DNA from: Conchocele bisecta
Lineage: Eukaryota > Mollusca > Bivalvia > Lucinida > Thyasiridae
Length of the DNA: 64,000 nt
Direction: 5' to 3'
NCBI GenBank assembly: GCA_029237695.1
Contig: CM055275.1
Span: 7,948,899 to 8,012,898, forward strand
Shown here one piece after another: positions 45,891-55,956 of the stretch (the first letter of the stretch is position 1; each line of letters opens with the position of its first letter). Under the pieces are notes generated by a model, which was given only the letters and a program-made list of their open reading frames with translations, did no database searches and was not told where the DNA came from. A program made the position numbers and the translations under genes.

Positions 45891-46777
45891 AATACCCGAG
45901 ACGAAATACTTTCATACAGTCATTATCATCCTGAGATACGTACAGTGAATTGTCGTGTTGGTTGTAACAGATGCTGTTAGGCTACGTTATCTGTCCGTCC
46001 CCGAATATTTCAATACTGCGGGTACAATCCGCCGTTATGTGGTGGATGTTGCCAGACAATAGTCGCAGACATAGATACTTCCGTCTGGGTGGACGGCGAG
46101 TCCGAGTGGAAACTCCAAGTTGTCTGGCTGGTATCGGGCCAGCACGACGCCATCCCGGGTCACACGTGTTACCGCGCCGCCGTCTGTCGTGATCAACTCC
46201 CCCCGGGTGTTGTGTATATACTGGAGGGCGCTATCAGGACATGTCCATACAGTTCTCACCTTCCTACCCCTCATGTCAATCTCCACAATGTCTCGTGAAT
46301 TCCAATCTACCGCCGCCAGGTTGTCGCCACATCTGGTCACACTCCAGAAATCCACTGCGGTCTCGATGATCCGACCGAGGGTCAGGATGCCGGACACCGA
46401 CACCAACTGGATCTTCTTGTTGCCTGGCAGACAGACGGCCACCTGCCCGCCGTCTATCTCCACAATGTCGGTTGGAAAGGATTGTAGTTCAACGTGGGAC
46501 ACGAGTTATGGTTGACGTCAACAGCTTTATGTTCCTATTCTTTACGTCCGACAGTAGTAGCCGCCGTCGGCGAGCGCGAGTAAACCTGTGACGTTACACG
46601 TCTCGCGATCTGTAGGTGCGCGTACATTGATGTCGTCACCCGGACATAGGAATATTCCAAGAGCACCAACACTCTGTAAATTATCCAATAATGTTGTATT
46701 TCCTACAAACATGCACGACTTTACTTTGCATTTATGTGAAATATCAGAAGCTGATGTTTTGCACTCGCGATGAAAGT
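45891..46777 (-). pseudogene. TRIM/NHL-repeat protein, broken
   Basis: Minus strand. The best frame (46,502-46,035) reads like the NHL beta-propeller of tripartite-motif proteins: DIVEIDGGQVAVCLPGNKKI, then DNLAAVDWNSRDIVEID, then LGLAVHPDGSIYVCDY. Three lesions are visible. A frameshift near 46,050 separates YVCDY from GNIHHITADCTRS. A TAG stands at about 45,990. Upstream frameshifts near 46,560 and 46,500 separate INVRAPTDRETCNVTG and LLLSDVKNRNIKLL from the main frame. HRECKTSASDI near 46,760 could be the end of a B-box, but the RING and coiled coil are not seen, and the gene runs into the assembly gap. TRIM-NHL proteins are E3 ligases or RNA regulators; this copy is expected to be non-functional unless the lesions are sequence errors. 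Confidence 0.78.
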
Positions 46778-46811
46778 TTCAGCCTCCTTCAACAAAGGAA
46801 TGAGAATATTA

Positions 46812-47311
46812 NNNNNNNNNNNNNNNNNNNNNNNNNNNNNNNNNNNNNNNNNNNNNNNNNNNNNNNNNNNNNNNNNNNNNNNNNNNNNNNNNNNNNNNNN
46901 NNNNNNNNNNNNNNNNNNNNNNNNNNNNNNNNNNNNNNNNNNNNNNNNNNNNNNNNNNNNNNNNNNNNNNNNNNNNNNNNNNNNNNNNNNNNNNNNNNNN
47001 NNNNNNNNNNNNNNNNNNNNNNNNNNNNNNNNNNNNNNNNNNNNNNNNNNNNNNNNNNNNNNNNNNNNNNNNNNNNNNNNNNNNNNNNNNNNNNNNNNNN
47101 NNNNNNNNNNNNNNNNNNNNNNNNNNNNNNNNNNNNNNNNNNNNNNNNNNNNNNNNNNNNNNNNNNNNNNNNNNNNNNNNNNNNNNNNNNNNNNNNNNNN
47201 NNNNNNNNNNNNNNNNNNNNNNNNNNNNNNNNNNNNNNNNNNNNNNNNNNNNNNNNNNNNNNNNNNNNNNNNNNNNNNNNNNNNNNNNNNNNNNNNNNNN
47301 NNNNNNNNNNN
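46812..47311. other. Assembly gap, exactly 500 N
   Basis: A run of 500 N, the usual placeholder for unknown length. It lies between the TRIM pseudogene and the Polinton integrase, so the left end of the Polinton is unseen. Confidence 0.99.
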
Positions 47312-48085
47312 CCTCCTATTTCTCCCTCACGATCGCGTCGGTCGCAAGACGTACAAGTACGCACTGACAATCGTTGACATAGCGAGTCGGTATAAGGGGG
47401 CTGAGCCGTTGGCCACTAAAGAGTCTAAGGAGGTGGCCGAGGCTCTTTCCCGAATATATAAAAGGAGTCCTCTCAAATGGCCGAATCTTCTCCAGGTCGA
47501 TCCCGGCCGCGAGCTCATGGGCGCGGTATCTCATCTATTGTCTAAACACAAAGTTTCTGTCAGACGCGGCAGCGTCAATATCCACCGGGACCAGGGGATC
47601 GTGGAGCGGTTCAATCGAACCCTGGCTGAGAGGCTGTTCGGTCACCAATATGCCAAAGAACTTGTAGACCCTCTTTCGCGATCGACCGAGTGGGTGGCCA
47701 GGCTGCCCGCCGTGGTCTCCGCACTGAACGAGAGGTGACCAGATTGATCGGTAAGAAGCCTGTAGATGCCATCAAGTCTAAAAAGGTGACGAGCAAGCCC
47801 TCTGCCGTCTCGCGCGGACGACCCGTTGGTTTAGAGGAGCAACGGCTTCCATCGGATGTTGAAGTCCGGTACCTTTATCAACCCGGAGAGCTCGAAGGTG
47901 GCAGCCGCCGCGCGACTGACCCCATGTGGTCTCTCAATGTATATCATCTAGATCGATCTATTACCAAACCTGATGAGCCCGTGCTCTACTATTTGGCTGA
48001 TGGTCCATCTCGCGGGTTTGTTCGTGAAGAACTTCTTATGGTACCTTCTGACACCCAGCTGCCTCCGGATTACCATTTTACATAG
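47312..48085 (+). pseudogene. Polinton/Maverick integrase, 5' part in gap, one frameshift
   Basis: Retroviral-type DDE integrase. The frame emerges from the N gap with LLFLPHDRVGRKTYKYALT. The codon just before is nnC, so the first catalytic Asp (usual context DLLF) would sit exactly at the gap edge. The second Asp is in QVDPGREL (codon 47,499-47,501) and the Glu in GIVERFNRTLAE (codon 47,604-47,606), with 34 residues between. A frameshift near 47,735 moves the reading to the frame of 47,690-48,085. That frame carries the C-terminal SH3/chromodomain-like part (VRYLYQPGEL.., LYYLADGPSRGF) and ends at TAG. It converges tail-to-tail with the DNA polymerase, 24 bp apart. An LTR retrotransposon origin is unlikely given that neighbour. 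Confidence 0.85.
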
Positions 48086-48109
48086 TAATTTAAATCTTGA
48101 TTCGTTTTA

Positions 48110-51100
48110 TTACATCAACGGTTCCGTGTGGATACCGTCGAGTAACACCCTCCTCTTATCGTAGTACGCGGATAGTCCCAACTTTGTCTGCGAGTAAGTC
48201 TTCATGACTCCACTGTTCATTCTGAAACCCCTGTTTTTTCCAATGTCTAGACCACCCTCCAACGCTTTCTTGTATCTATCCCAGTTCAGACTGTTTGTTC
48301 TCTTGGACATACCTTTGGCGGAATGTTTCATAAAATCATCCGGTTTAATTTTTTTGTCTTCTTTTCCCGACTTCCTTTTTCGGGAACTTTTTCGACAATA
48401 TAACACTTGCTAGACAAGGCAATCGCTCGGTGTCCGCGGAACTCCATCTTGAAGAGTCCTGGCTCCAATCTCGTTTCTCTCTTTCGAAAGAGTCAATCAT
48501 ATCCGACTTTATTATAGAATCCAGGCTGTTGCTGGAAATTCCTATATACATATTGTCTGTATCCATCTGTATCAACTCGAAATTGCTTCGGTCAACGTAT
48601 TTATCTAGAAAGTCGTAGTACTCCAACATCCTCAACTTTGCCAACTGATAAACTGCTATCCCACAGTGAAACGGTCTAGTCATTACTACTCTCGGTTTCC
48701 TGCTAGATATCTCGTAAGCGTCTCCAATCTCCTCGATATCTTCGAAAAATGCGGATCTCAATGCTTTGTCAACGCAGCTCTCGTTGTTAGTATACGTTGT
48801 GTTTAGATGGCGCTCGGAACATTCGATCATCTTTCCGCAACAAGAGTTGCCCACCAACTTGAATATCTCGCCCACAACGGCCTTGCTACTGTCGTCATCT
48901 CCTGTTCTACGTGCTGCGGTTACTTCGTCTACGAACCATTCGAACGGCTTCCCTTCTTGGTAATCCAAAGTTCTGTACACAGTAGTTATCTCTAATTCGT
49001 GTGGCAGATACCACTTCAGTAGCGGCGCGTACAGCAACGTCTTCTCTGTAACAGAGTTTCCACTAGTTTCTTACCGTCTCCCCTGTTCCTACTTGTATTC
49101 TCTAGGTAAACCAACATGTGCTCTGGAACCTCTTCTTCTTTAACAACCCTGTTTGTGAACAGCGGCGACATCTCCGAAAAGTGTTTTCGTAAATTTTTCG
49201 GCACCTCGATATCAACCTCCGCAAATCCGAACCACTCGGACTTCAAAATTCTTTGCGGGAATCTGTCCACAAACATCTGGTTTGTAGGTTCTCCAACGTG
49301 TCGGATGATCTCTTTACCGCAAGACATCACTTTCTTCAGAGTCGACAGGTACAGTGCGTTAGCGTCGTAACCTAACACCGCTCCGCATTTCTTATTTTTA
49401 TTCGTGCGGATGTTAGATACTCCGGCTTTCGCGTATCTCGAAAACACTATAGACGGTCCTCCGACAAGAGTTCCCTGCAGCATGTCGTAAGTTTCCTTTT
49501 CGGGTGCGTACAGTGGTGGACATTTTGCGTATGTGGCGGCGTTTTCCTTTGTTCTGTAGCTTTTCACATCCTCCTTGATGGTTCCTCGCAACAAATATTG
49601 CAGAGCCACACCGGGTAGCGTTACTGCGTCTTTAAGAATATCCACTCCTCTGTCTTTGTAAAAGTTATCACATTTTCACCACCAGCTCTTTCCAAGAACG
49701 TGCGACTTCCGATCGTCGTTGTAGTATCGCAGCCAGTCCATGAAAGTTTTCATGTTTTTCTCTTTGTAGATCGCGTTGCACGCTTCTAGCTCACTCTCTG
49801 TAATAAGGTATCCGCCTTGCAGTTTGGAATAACAGTGTTCGATGGGTGGTAATCCATCGTAGTCCAACTTTTCTGGGGAGTCGAACCACTCGTAGGGAAA
49901 GAAAGACTTGTGCATCGAGCAGTCGTATGCCTTGATCCATTTGTCGTAACTAGTTCCGGGTCCCATGTACAGAGCAATGTCTAGAAACCTGAATTCCGGA
50001 GTGAACAGAAATATCGTCGTGTTTGTCTTCTTACCTACCAGAACTGTATCGGTTGTGTCAGCCAGTTTCCCAACGAGATGTTTCTTTATCAGGTTTATGT
50101 CGTATCTACTAGAGTTGAATCCTACCACGGGAACTTGTTCTATCCACCTCTTTATAGCTTTGACTTGTGTTTCCGGGAGTTTGTCCATATCAGTCGGCAT
50201 GTACTTGCGGTGCACATCGATTTTGATCTTTTTACCTCGGCTTTTCAACTCCCTCAATAACTTTGATACCAAAACTTCAGGATCTCCTCTCTCGCAAATG
50301 TGTGTTGTCGTTCCTGAGAGACTGTCGCCTACTGAAAACACTTATCGGAACGTGGGCAACCTCGTACTCTAGGTCTCGAGTTTTTACCTCCCCTCCGTTG
50401 ACGTCTAGGTAAGCTTCAAAGTCGTACACTATTTGGTGCGGGTACAACACTGTCTCCGGGACCGTCTGTTCTACTTGTGGATGATTTCGTGAATTATAGT
50501 CGCACTCCCAAATAACCACGAGTGTGTATCCGGCTGAGATTATTGACGCGTCCATATTGAGAGTTTTTTGATACTTTTTACCCATGCGCATTGTGTGGAG
50601 TGGACATCCGTGCCAGTGACAGCCGTGGAATTGGTACACGGTATTTGTCTCCCTGCAGTATCCGTCGACCGGAGCCCCTGCAACCCACCTTTCCCCTCCG
50701 TGTCCACACCTGGCGGTGTGTATGTGATTGCCTTCTAATGATTTTATCCAGTCTATCGACATTTTGCTGGCATGCGATCATGGGTAGAAGGCTTTTTCAA
50801 ACGCGGACATTGGTCTGTCTATCATCTTACCTTTGCACACGACTACGGTCTCTCCCCTCATGCATGTTGCTGCATGCCTCTTCATGTTGCTGGCGTTGGT
50901 GAATCTCTGTCTGCAGTCGTAGCAACAGTAGATTTGTGTTAGATTCTTCATGTTTGTCACGAGGAACGCGTGGTTTTTGAACAATCCTATCGTCATCTTC
51001 TTCTCACCTACCTCCTCGTAGTGTGCCGGTGTCTTCCTCAAATACCACACTCCTTCTTCCGTTGGTTCGTACACTTCGATTCCTGCACTGAAACATTTCC

Positions 51101-51575
51101 TCCATTTCTTCATGTCCTCAAAAAAAGGAACCGGTCCTCTCGCGGTTTTCTTGTTTTTCGCGAAATACTTGTTAGCCATGCTTCGTGCCTTATCACAACA
51201 CCTGTCCGCTCGAACATCTTCCAAATGAATAGCTAGACATCTGAAAAGACACAAATCGTCGTTGTATTTATCTAACGCGTACATGCCCTTCTTGTTCCTC
51301 AACCAATCCGGAAGAGGTCCTCCGGATGCTACTGTTGAGGCTAACCCTGTGTCTTCCCTCCTATCACATAAAACTAGTTTTACGAATACGTCTACCCACC
51401 GGACAAACGTCCATTTCGTGTTTGGTCTGTCAATCTTATCCAGGTTCATACGAGTTTCTTCTTGGCTCTTCACCCATGTACGTACCTCCTCGTAAGAACT
51501 CATCCATTTGCTACCTCCGAGGTTTTTGTAAAATATTATAGTTTTCGCTCTACCTCTATATGTGCTAGTTTGCAA
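48110..51575 (-). pseudogene. Polinton protein-primed DNA polymerase B, few lesions
   Basis: About 1,150 codons. In order from 51,575: an N-terminal region with NDDLCLFRCLAIH and NHAFLVTNM (OTU-protease-like Cys and His, tentative); a C2H2 finger CYDC..HAATC (near residues 217-238); a Vsr-like module with VYQFHGCHWHGCP (about 50,600-50,640) and VVIWECDY (about 50,495); exonuclease motifs YDFEAY (about 50,415) and VVGFNSSRYDINL (about 50,100); polymerase motif A GYDANALYL (about 49,360), motif B KLVGNSCCGKM (about 48,845) and motif C QMDTDNMY (about 48,555); and a C-terminal YDKRRVL word. Lesions: TGA at 50,778-50,780, frameshift near 50,335, TGA at 49,676-49,678, frameshift near 49,040, and frame breaks near 48,390. 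Motif B has Cys where Tyr is usual. No ATG is seen at 51,575 (TTG), so the true start is uncertain. Confidence 0.9.
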
Positions 51576-51638
51576 GAAAAAGAATTATCTCAGATAGAAG
51601 TTGCTCGTCAGCATCGGAGCCAACTTGTCAACTATCCT

Positions 51639-52061
51639 TTAGGATATTGTCCTTTCTATACCCTTACGAAAAGAAAGCTCTATGTTTCTCCTACCTTTCT
51701 CCAACCGTTCCTTACTTTCGTCGTGGCTGCCTAATATCTTCTCACCTTCGTCGGCTATTGCGTTCACCAACTTTCGGTTCAACATCGCCACCACTTTCTG
51801 AGGGGTCTTTCTCTGCGCGATAGCATTGGCACGCAGACTCATAATACTCTCTTTCGCAAGTCTATGCCCAGCTTTATCAGCATTGTCTATATTATTGAAG
51901 GCACCTCGCTTGTAGGCCCTGGTAAACCTAGTCATGAAAGCTGTGTTTTTAGCCTCATTCAAGAGTTTTGTCAACCCTGGAACTCTTAGGCGTTTACTGT
52001 ATGTCAACCCTAGCGATGAGGCTTCTGCTCTGAGTTTTTCAACTTGTGGTAACATTTTCAA
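51639..52061 (-). CDS. Polinton-associated ORF with SAP-like module
   Basis: A 140-codon minus frame just upstream of the polymerase and in the same direction; ATG at about 52,055, and the frame stays open a further ~30 codons upstream. The N-terminal part has LRAEASSLGLTYSKRLRVPG followed by LTKLLNEA, which reads as helix-extension-helix like SAP DNA-binding motifs (inference). The rest is basic and helical (RRNIELSFRKGIER). The 14-residue YSKRLRVPGLTKL module recurs in the next ORF. I do not recognise a named family. Position suggests a small structural or DNA-binding protein of the element. Confidence 0.55.
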   Translation of the reverse strand: MKMLPQVEKLRAEASSLGLTYSKRLRVPGLTKLLNEAKNTAFMTRFTRAYKRGAFNNIDNADKAGHRLAKESIMSLRANAIAQRKTPQKVVAMLNRKLVNAIADEGEKILGSHDESKERLEKGRRNIELSFRKGIERTIS

Positions 52062-52131
52062 ATCTTGTTTTAAGCCTTGGTTTAAACCGTGGTTTAACTC
52101 AATGTTTGAATAACTACTAGTTTTCGTTTCT

Positions 52132-52368
52132 TTAGCTTGAAATTTTTGTTAGTTTTGTCAACCCAGGAACTCTTAGGCGTTTACTGTATGGTATGTTGAG
52201 ATCGTCCGCTTGTTTTCGCAGTTGATCTCTAGTTATATGAAGCTTTTCTATACCGCTAGTCAGTTGAGGCGGAATAATTTTCTCATCCATAACTTTTCTC
52301 ATTTTTCTTCGTCCGAAGAAATTTCTCAAGCATATTTTTATACTTCCTATATGTTGGCAAATATACAT
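52132..52368 (-). CDS. Second small ORF with the same SAP-like module
   Basis: A 78-codon minus frame with TRDQLRKQADDLNIPYSKRL, then RVPGLTKL, nearly identical at the DNA level over about 40 bp to the module in 51,639-52,061. It stops soon after the module. A frameshift may separate one longer ancestral protein with two modules, or the second module may be an internal duplication. The first residues (basic RNFFGRRKMRK) are unremarkable. Function unknown. Confidence 0.5.
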   Translation of the reverse strand: MYICQHIGSIKICLRNFFGRRKMRKVMDEKIIPPQLTSGIEKLHITRDQLRKQADDLNIPYSKRLRVPGLTKLTKISS

Positions 52369-52585
52369 TTTTTGAAATAATTAAATAATTAATTAATTAT
52401 TTAAATATTATATTTTCTATATAATAATAGGGGTGTTCAGTTTTAAATAATTAATTAATTATTTAAATATTATATTTTCTATATAATAATAGTGGTGTTC
52501 AGTTTTAAATAATTAATTAATATTGTCATACTTCCTATATGTTAGCAAATATAATATTTAAATATTTAATTAATTATTTAAAACG
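52369..52585. repeat. AT-rich tandem repeat, 62-bp unit
   Basis: GTGTTCAG at 52,433 and 52,495 marks a 62-bp unit of TTAATTAATTATTTAAATAT-rich sequence, with a third partial copy. It lies upstream of the Polinton minus-strand ORFs and could carry their promoter; no TATA box can be singled out in such AT-rich sequence. Confidence 0.75.
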
Positions 52586-53085
52586 ACTGTATGGTATAAG
52601 AGAGACAACTCTGACAAGGACGACCCGTTTTAGAAGTACACAGTTGTCTAACTTGGCTCTGTATTCTATAGGTGGTCCGCACGTTTTGTCTATTCAGTTT
52701 ATACACAAATTCGAGGGGTGTGGGACTGTAGATGGAGCGTAGGGGTGGTGTGTAGGTTGGTGGTATCATTTTAACTCCCTATATACTACTGAGGGTGACC
52801 TATTGTCCGAACTGGTCGTCAGGTTGTATACAGCACAGTCTGATGACCTGTAATGTCTACCATGGATTAGGTAGAGGATATACACCAGTGATGATTTAAT
52901 GTGATATTTTATCACATACATGTGTTATGACACACGTGTAATAACATCTGGAGCGCATTTGATTGGCTGACCTCATCATCATATTACGTATTCGTAGTAT
53001 GCACCAACGTTATGTCAAATGAATACAATAGAGACGTTCCAAATGATGTCCATATGGGTACCGTATGACGTATGGATACCGTATT
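52586..53085. other. Possible right end of the Polinton, then flank
   Basis: CCCTATATACTACT at about 52,776-52,789 read in reverse starts AGTAGTATATAGGG. Polinton termini start with AG, so this may be the element tip. The left end is hidden in the N gap, so neither inverted repeat nor 6-bp duplication can be checked. No gene is seen. Confidence 0.3.
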
Positions 53086-53088
53086 TTT

Positions 53089-53217
53089 GCCGTGACGCAC
53101 CGTGCTTGTGCCGTGACGTACCGTATTTGTATCGTGACGTACCGTGTGTGTTCCGTGACGTACCGTATTTGTGCCGTGACACACCGTGCTTGTGCCGTGA
53201 CGTACCGTGTATGTGCC
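53089..53217. repeat. 21-bp minisatellite at an exon end
   Basis: Six units of CCGTGACGTACCGTRTTTGTG type. Read on the minus strand each unit carries CACGGTACGTCACGG (four with intact GTACGT). The array starts within the last bases of the fatty acyl-CoA reductase exon at 53,206-53,324, and 21 bp equals seven codons with no stop. Confidence 0.88.
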
Positions 53218-53324
53218 GTTAGCCAACTGGCGGCAATGAGATCACTGACCACCATGTCGGCAGGTAGAACCTCCAGAATGTACTTGTCATCTCCTTCCAC
53301 GTGTCGCAACATCCCGCATCCGAT
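53206..53324 (-). CDS. FAR: Fatty acyl-CoA reductase, exon e of the recognised set
   Basis: Minus strand; acceptor CTTCGCAG before it and donor GTACGT after it (53,205 downward), entry phase 0. The peptide contains CGMLRHVEGDDKYI, then LPADMVVSDLIAASWLT. It matches the FAR region after the PFPGW motif (usual form GxLRxM..D..ADxVPVDxVVN..IAAAW), the end of the NAD-binding fold. The next exon towards the C-terminal FAR_C domain is not found between here and the Polinton; it may lie beyond the element or outside the window. Confidence 0.82.
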
Positions 53325-54180
53325 CTGCGAAGAACGTGTACAGTACATGCTGCGCTATTATTGCATACTGGCTAATCCAAATGTCCAAGCGTTTGCGAAG
53401 TCGCTCTGCGCAATAGCTAGACGATTCGGATTAGCCAATGCCGGTTGGTGATTATAACCATGCATCGACAAATCCACTCGTTCGCTCGTATTTGCGAGTG
53501 GATTGCCGATCTGGACGAGTACGTATCTTATATATAGAAATGTACGATTCGAAATCCAATCTGGACGAGTGGAAAATCAGCAATTTGTGGAGGCCTGATA
53601 ACACTTTTGCATCTATCAGTCTTTATCGAGCACATATCGTGGCAGGCAAGCCCTTGGATTTAGAAAAAAAAAAAAAAAGAAGTACTAACAGCGACCGTCT
53701 AATTCCCGCCTCTCGGAATAAATTACTGTATTATACACGACCACTTGCGTTAATATTGCCCAGATGTCAATGTCAATCAATCAAACAGCTCGATTGGCTG
53801 TGCCTGAGCTGAGCACAGGTCAGGCACTGCCAATCAAGCTGCTTGTTTTGAAGCGCAATATTTAAGCATTTTGTATTAAAGAAATTGAAAAATGTTGGCA
53901 AGATTAGCATAGACGGTAGTGTATGTATAATTCTCGAATGGAGGGAGCAGCGTCTTCTTATAGTGACGAAAGAACGGACACCCTTTTGAACATGTAATCT
54001 AATCCACAATCGACCTTTCTAATTATTGCTTATGGGGATTAGACATGGTTTTGTCATAATACAGTTTTACCGTGAAGTTGCGAAGATTTGTTGAAAAACC
54101 GAAAACGATGTGAAAATTATGTGTAAACGATTATTAATCGTTCGTTTGTGGAACCAGGAACAAATCCGGGCTATACGTAC
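53325..54180. other. FAR intron
   Basis: Contains an inverted pair 'ctaatccaaat' / 'attcggattag' around 53,370-53,440, a repeated 'aatctggacgag' word (about 53,506 and 53,559), and an A tract at 53,664-53,679. No gene is seen. Confidence 0.5.
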
Positions 54181-54392
54181 TGCAACGGCGGTGCCGGAAA
54201 TACTGCCTTGACCGTCGATCCATCCCGGAAACGGGTCCCTTGACGTCGCCCCGATGGTGGGTATTCTCACCACACAGACGGGTAGCGAGCTGTATTCGGA
54301 AATAAGCATCTCGGCCGCCGACTTCGTGAACATGTACTCGTTAGACGTCCGGTCCATCAAATCGCGTTTGATCTTCTCCATATAATCGCTGT
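54181..54392 (-). CDS. FAR: Fatty acyl-CoA reductase, exon d (catalytic YxxxK)
   Basis: Minus strand; acceptor CTTCTAG (after it the exon starts ACAGCG), donor GTACGT at 54,180 downward, ends phase 0. The peptide includes SNEYMFTKSAAEMLI, where Tyr and Lys are the YxxxK catalytic pair of the extended short-chain dehydrogenase fold, then LPVCVVRIPTIGATSRDPFP and GWID, the family's 'PFPGW' stretch. FAR reduces fatty acyl-CoA to fatty alcohol with NADPH at peroxisomal or ER membranes and feeds wax and ether-lipid synthesis. Phase joins the preceding exon (one base carried over) exactly. Confidence 0.9.
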
Positions 54393-54469
54393 CTAGAAGA
54401 CTGTACAATAACGAAAAGGTCGCTATATGTCCTCATGCAATAGCATACTCATTCATTCATTCATTTCGA

Positions 54470-54772
54470 CTTATATTTAAGGGTGGGAATTGGCTCGAAC
54501 ACCTTCCATACTCTGTAGCCCACTAGTGTAACCCAACCACTAGTATAATCTATATATTATATTGAATGAAAATAACATATGTTTTCCAGATGACTACAAC
54601 AAAGGGAGATAATCTCGCGTATCGAACTCGGAACGCCGGTCCGATGGTGGTTGTACTTTATTTCATGACTGCCCTCTCATACACCAATCATATATTAAAT
54701 ATCGGGAGATCAATATTTGGGGTTACACTAGTGGTTGGTGGGCTCGAAATTCTCCTTTAGACTGATAACATA
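54470..54772. mobile_element. Palindromic-ended element in the FAR intron
   Basis: The left part 'gaattggctcgaacacc..cccactagtgtaaccc' is mirrored by 'ggggttacactagtgg..ggtgggctcgaaattc' at 54,718-54,755. The interior is AT-rich and noncoding. A (TCAT)n tract precedes it at 54,446-54,466. Confidence 0.6.
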
Positions 54773-54773
54773 T

Positions 54774-55196
54774 TCAAGGTGTATGATCACGTGGTACTAA
54801 CAACAACAACAACACGTACTGAACTTTCCAGAATCCATCTGATTCAAAGTACGTATTATTTGTATCGTGTCCTTATTACGTAACGGATTTTGATGAAATA
54901 TGGCGCATCAAACGCGTATTGTTAAGCTGCATTTGGTGGTCTCTGTATTTTCGCCCAAACTTCTCTCGTGTTTGCGAAGAATCGATTTCCGTGTCCCCGA
55001 CACGGAAATCGATTCTTCGCAAAAACGACATAAGTTTGGGCCAAACTCCCTGGACCACCAAATGCAGCTCATGAAGACGCGTTTGCATCAAAATGCGTTT
55101 CATATTATATTAAGGAATATATCAAATACTATTTTCAAGATTTCAACACTTTCAGCCACTGTTGTTGTTGTTATAACCACGTGATCATGCACCTTG
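54774..55196. mobile_element. CACGTG-ended MITE, copy 3
   Basis: The ends are CAAGGTGTATGATCACGTGG and CCACGTGATCATGCACCTTG. The central hairpin GCGAAGAATCGATTTCCGTG is mirrored by CACGGAAATCGATTCTTCGC at about 54,976-55,021. It lies inside a FAR intron. Confidence 0.9.
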
Positions 55197-55214
55197 ATAT
55201 TACAACATGTATAT

Positions 55215-55385
55215 AGCTTGATAGAAACATGACGGGTGTTGCATTGATGGGATGGCTGACAGTGCAGATCCTGAGCAGACAGTGCATGCTGGATTTACAA
55301 TGGTCGCAAGATCCATAATCCCCATTTCTCCAATCACAACAACACACGGGGAGTATGGGTTTTGCAACCTGTGTAGGCGCATATG
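55215..55385 (-). mobile_element. CTGTGACTGG-type MITE, half copy
   Basis: The half reads 'gaaacatgacgggtgttgcat..ggatggctgacagtgcagatcc' to 'gatccataatccccatttctcc'. Only one side is recognisable. Confidence 0.5.
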
Positions 55386-55494
55386 AGCCTGTCAAGTCAC
55401 AACATAAGTCAAATGACGATTGTTTATGTATTGGGAGTAAGTGGATGCGATTTGGTCAATTGGTATAGTAAAACTATTTGGCGTGTTCTAACCT

Positions 55495-55945
55495 TTAAAG
55501 GTGCATACCCACTCAGTAGGCACGAAATGTTATTTACATCCGAGACATCATCTGACACATTTTCTGGCAAAATAAACATTCATTCACCATTATTCCACGT
55601 ATTGATTGGCATTATTATGCATTTTATATTAGCCGTAAATTTACACCCTGATATCAGGCGCGATATCCGTGTTTCCTTAAAATGTTAACGGACATTACCA
55701 TTTATTCTCTTTATTTACATTTTGATGTGCAATGATCATGCTTAGCATGCCTCATTTGCATATGAAAATAGCCTGATACCACCGTGCGTCACTATCAGTA
55801 AAATAAATATTACTAAATGATTATATATGTATAGCTGGCGCTTGTAATTTTTAGAACTGGTGGAATAGTGAAACAATTATACACTTATTTAATTCCTATA
55901 AAGAACAGTTTGTGCCTACTGCGTGGGCATGTACCTTTAACGTGT
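55495..55945. mobile_element. TTAA-flanked MITE, uninterrupted copy
   Basis: The ends are TTTAAAGGTGCATACCCACT and GGGCATGTACCTTTAA, inverted. The interior matches 6,920-7,240 plus 7,801-7,930. It carries the unoccupied TA site at 55,814-55,815. It ends just before FAR exon c. Confidence 0.82.
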
Positions 55946-55956
55946 AATGTACTTAC

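Noticed and set aside
47312..48085. Integrase as part of an LTR retrotransposon
   Set aside because: No protease, reverse transcriptase or LTRs nearby; it lies tail-to-tail with a protein-primed DNA polymerase, as in Polintons.
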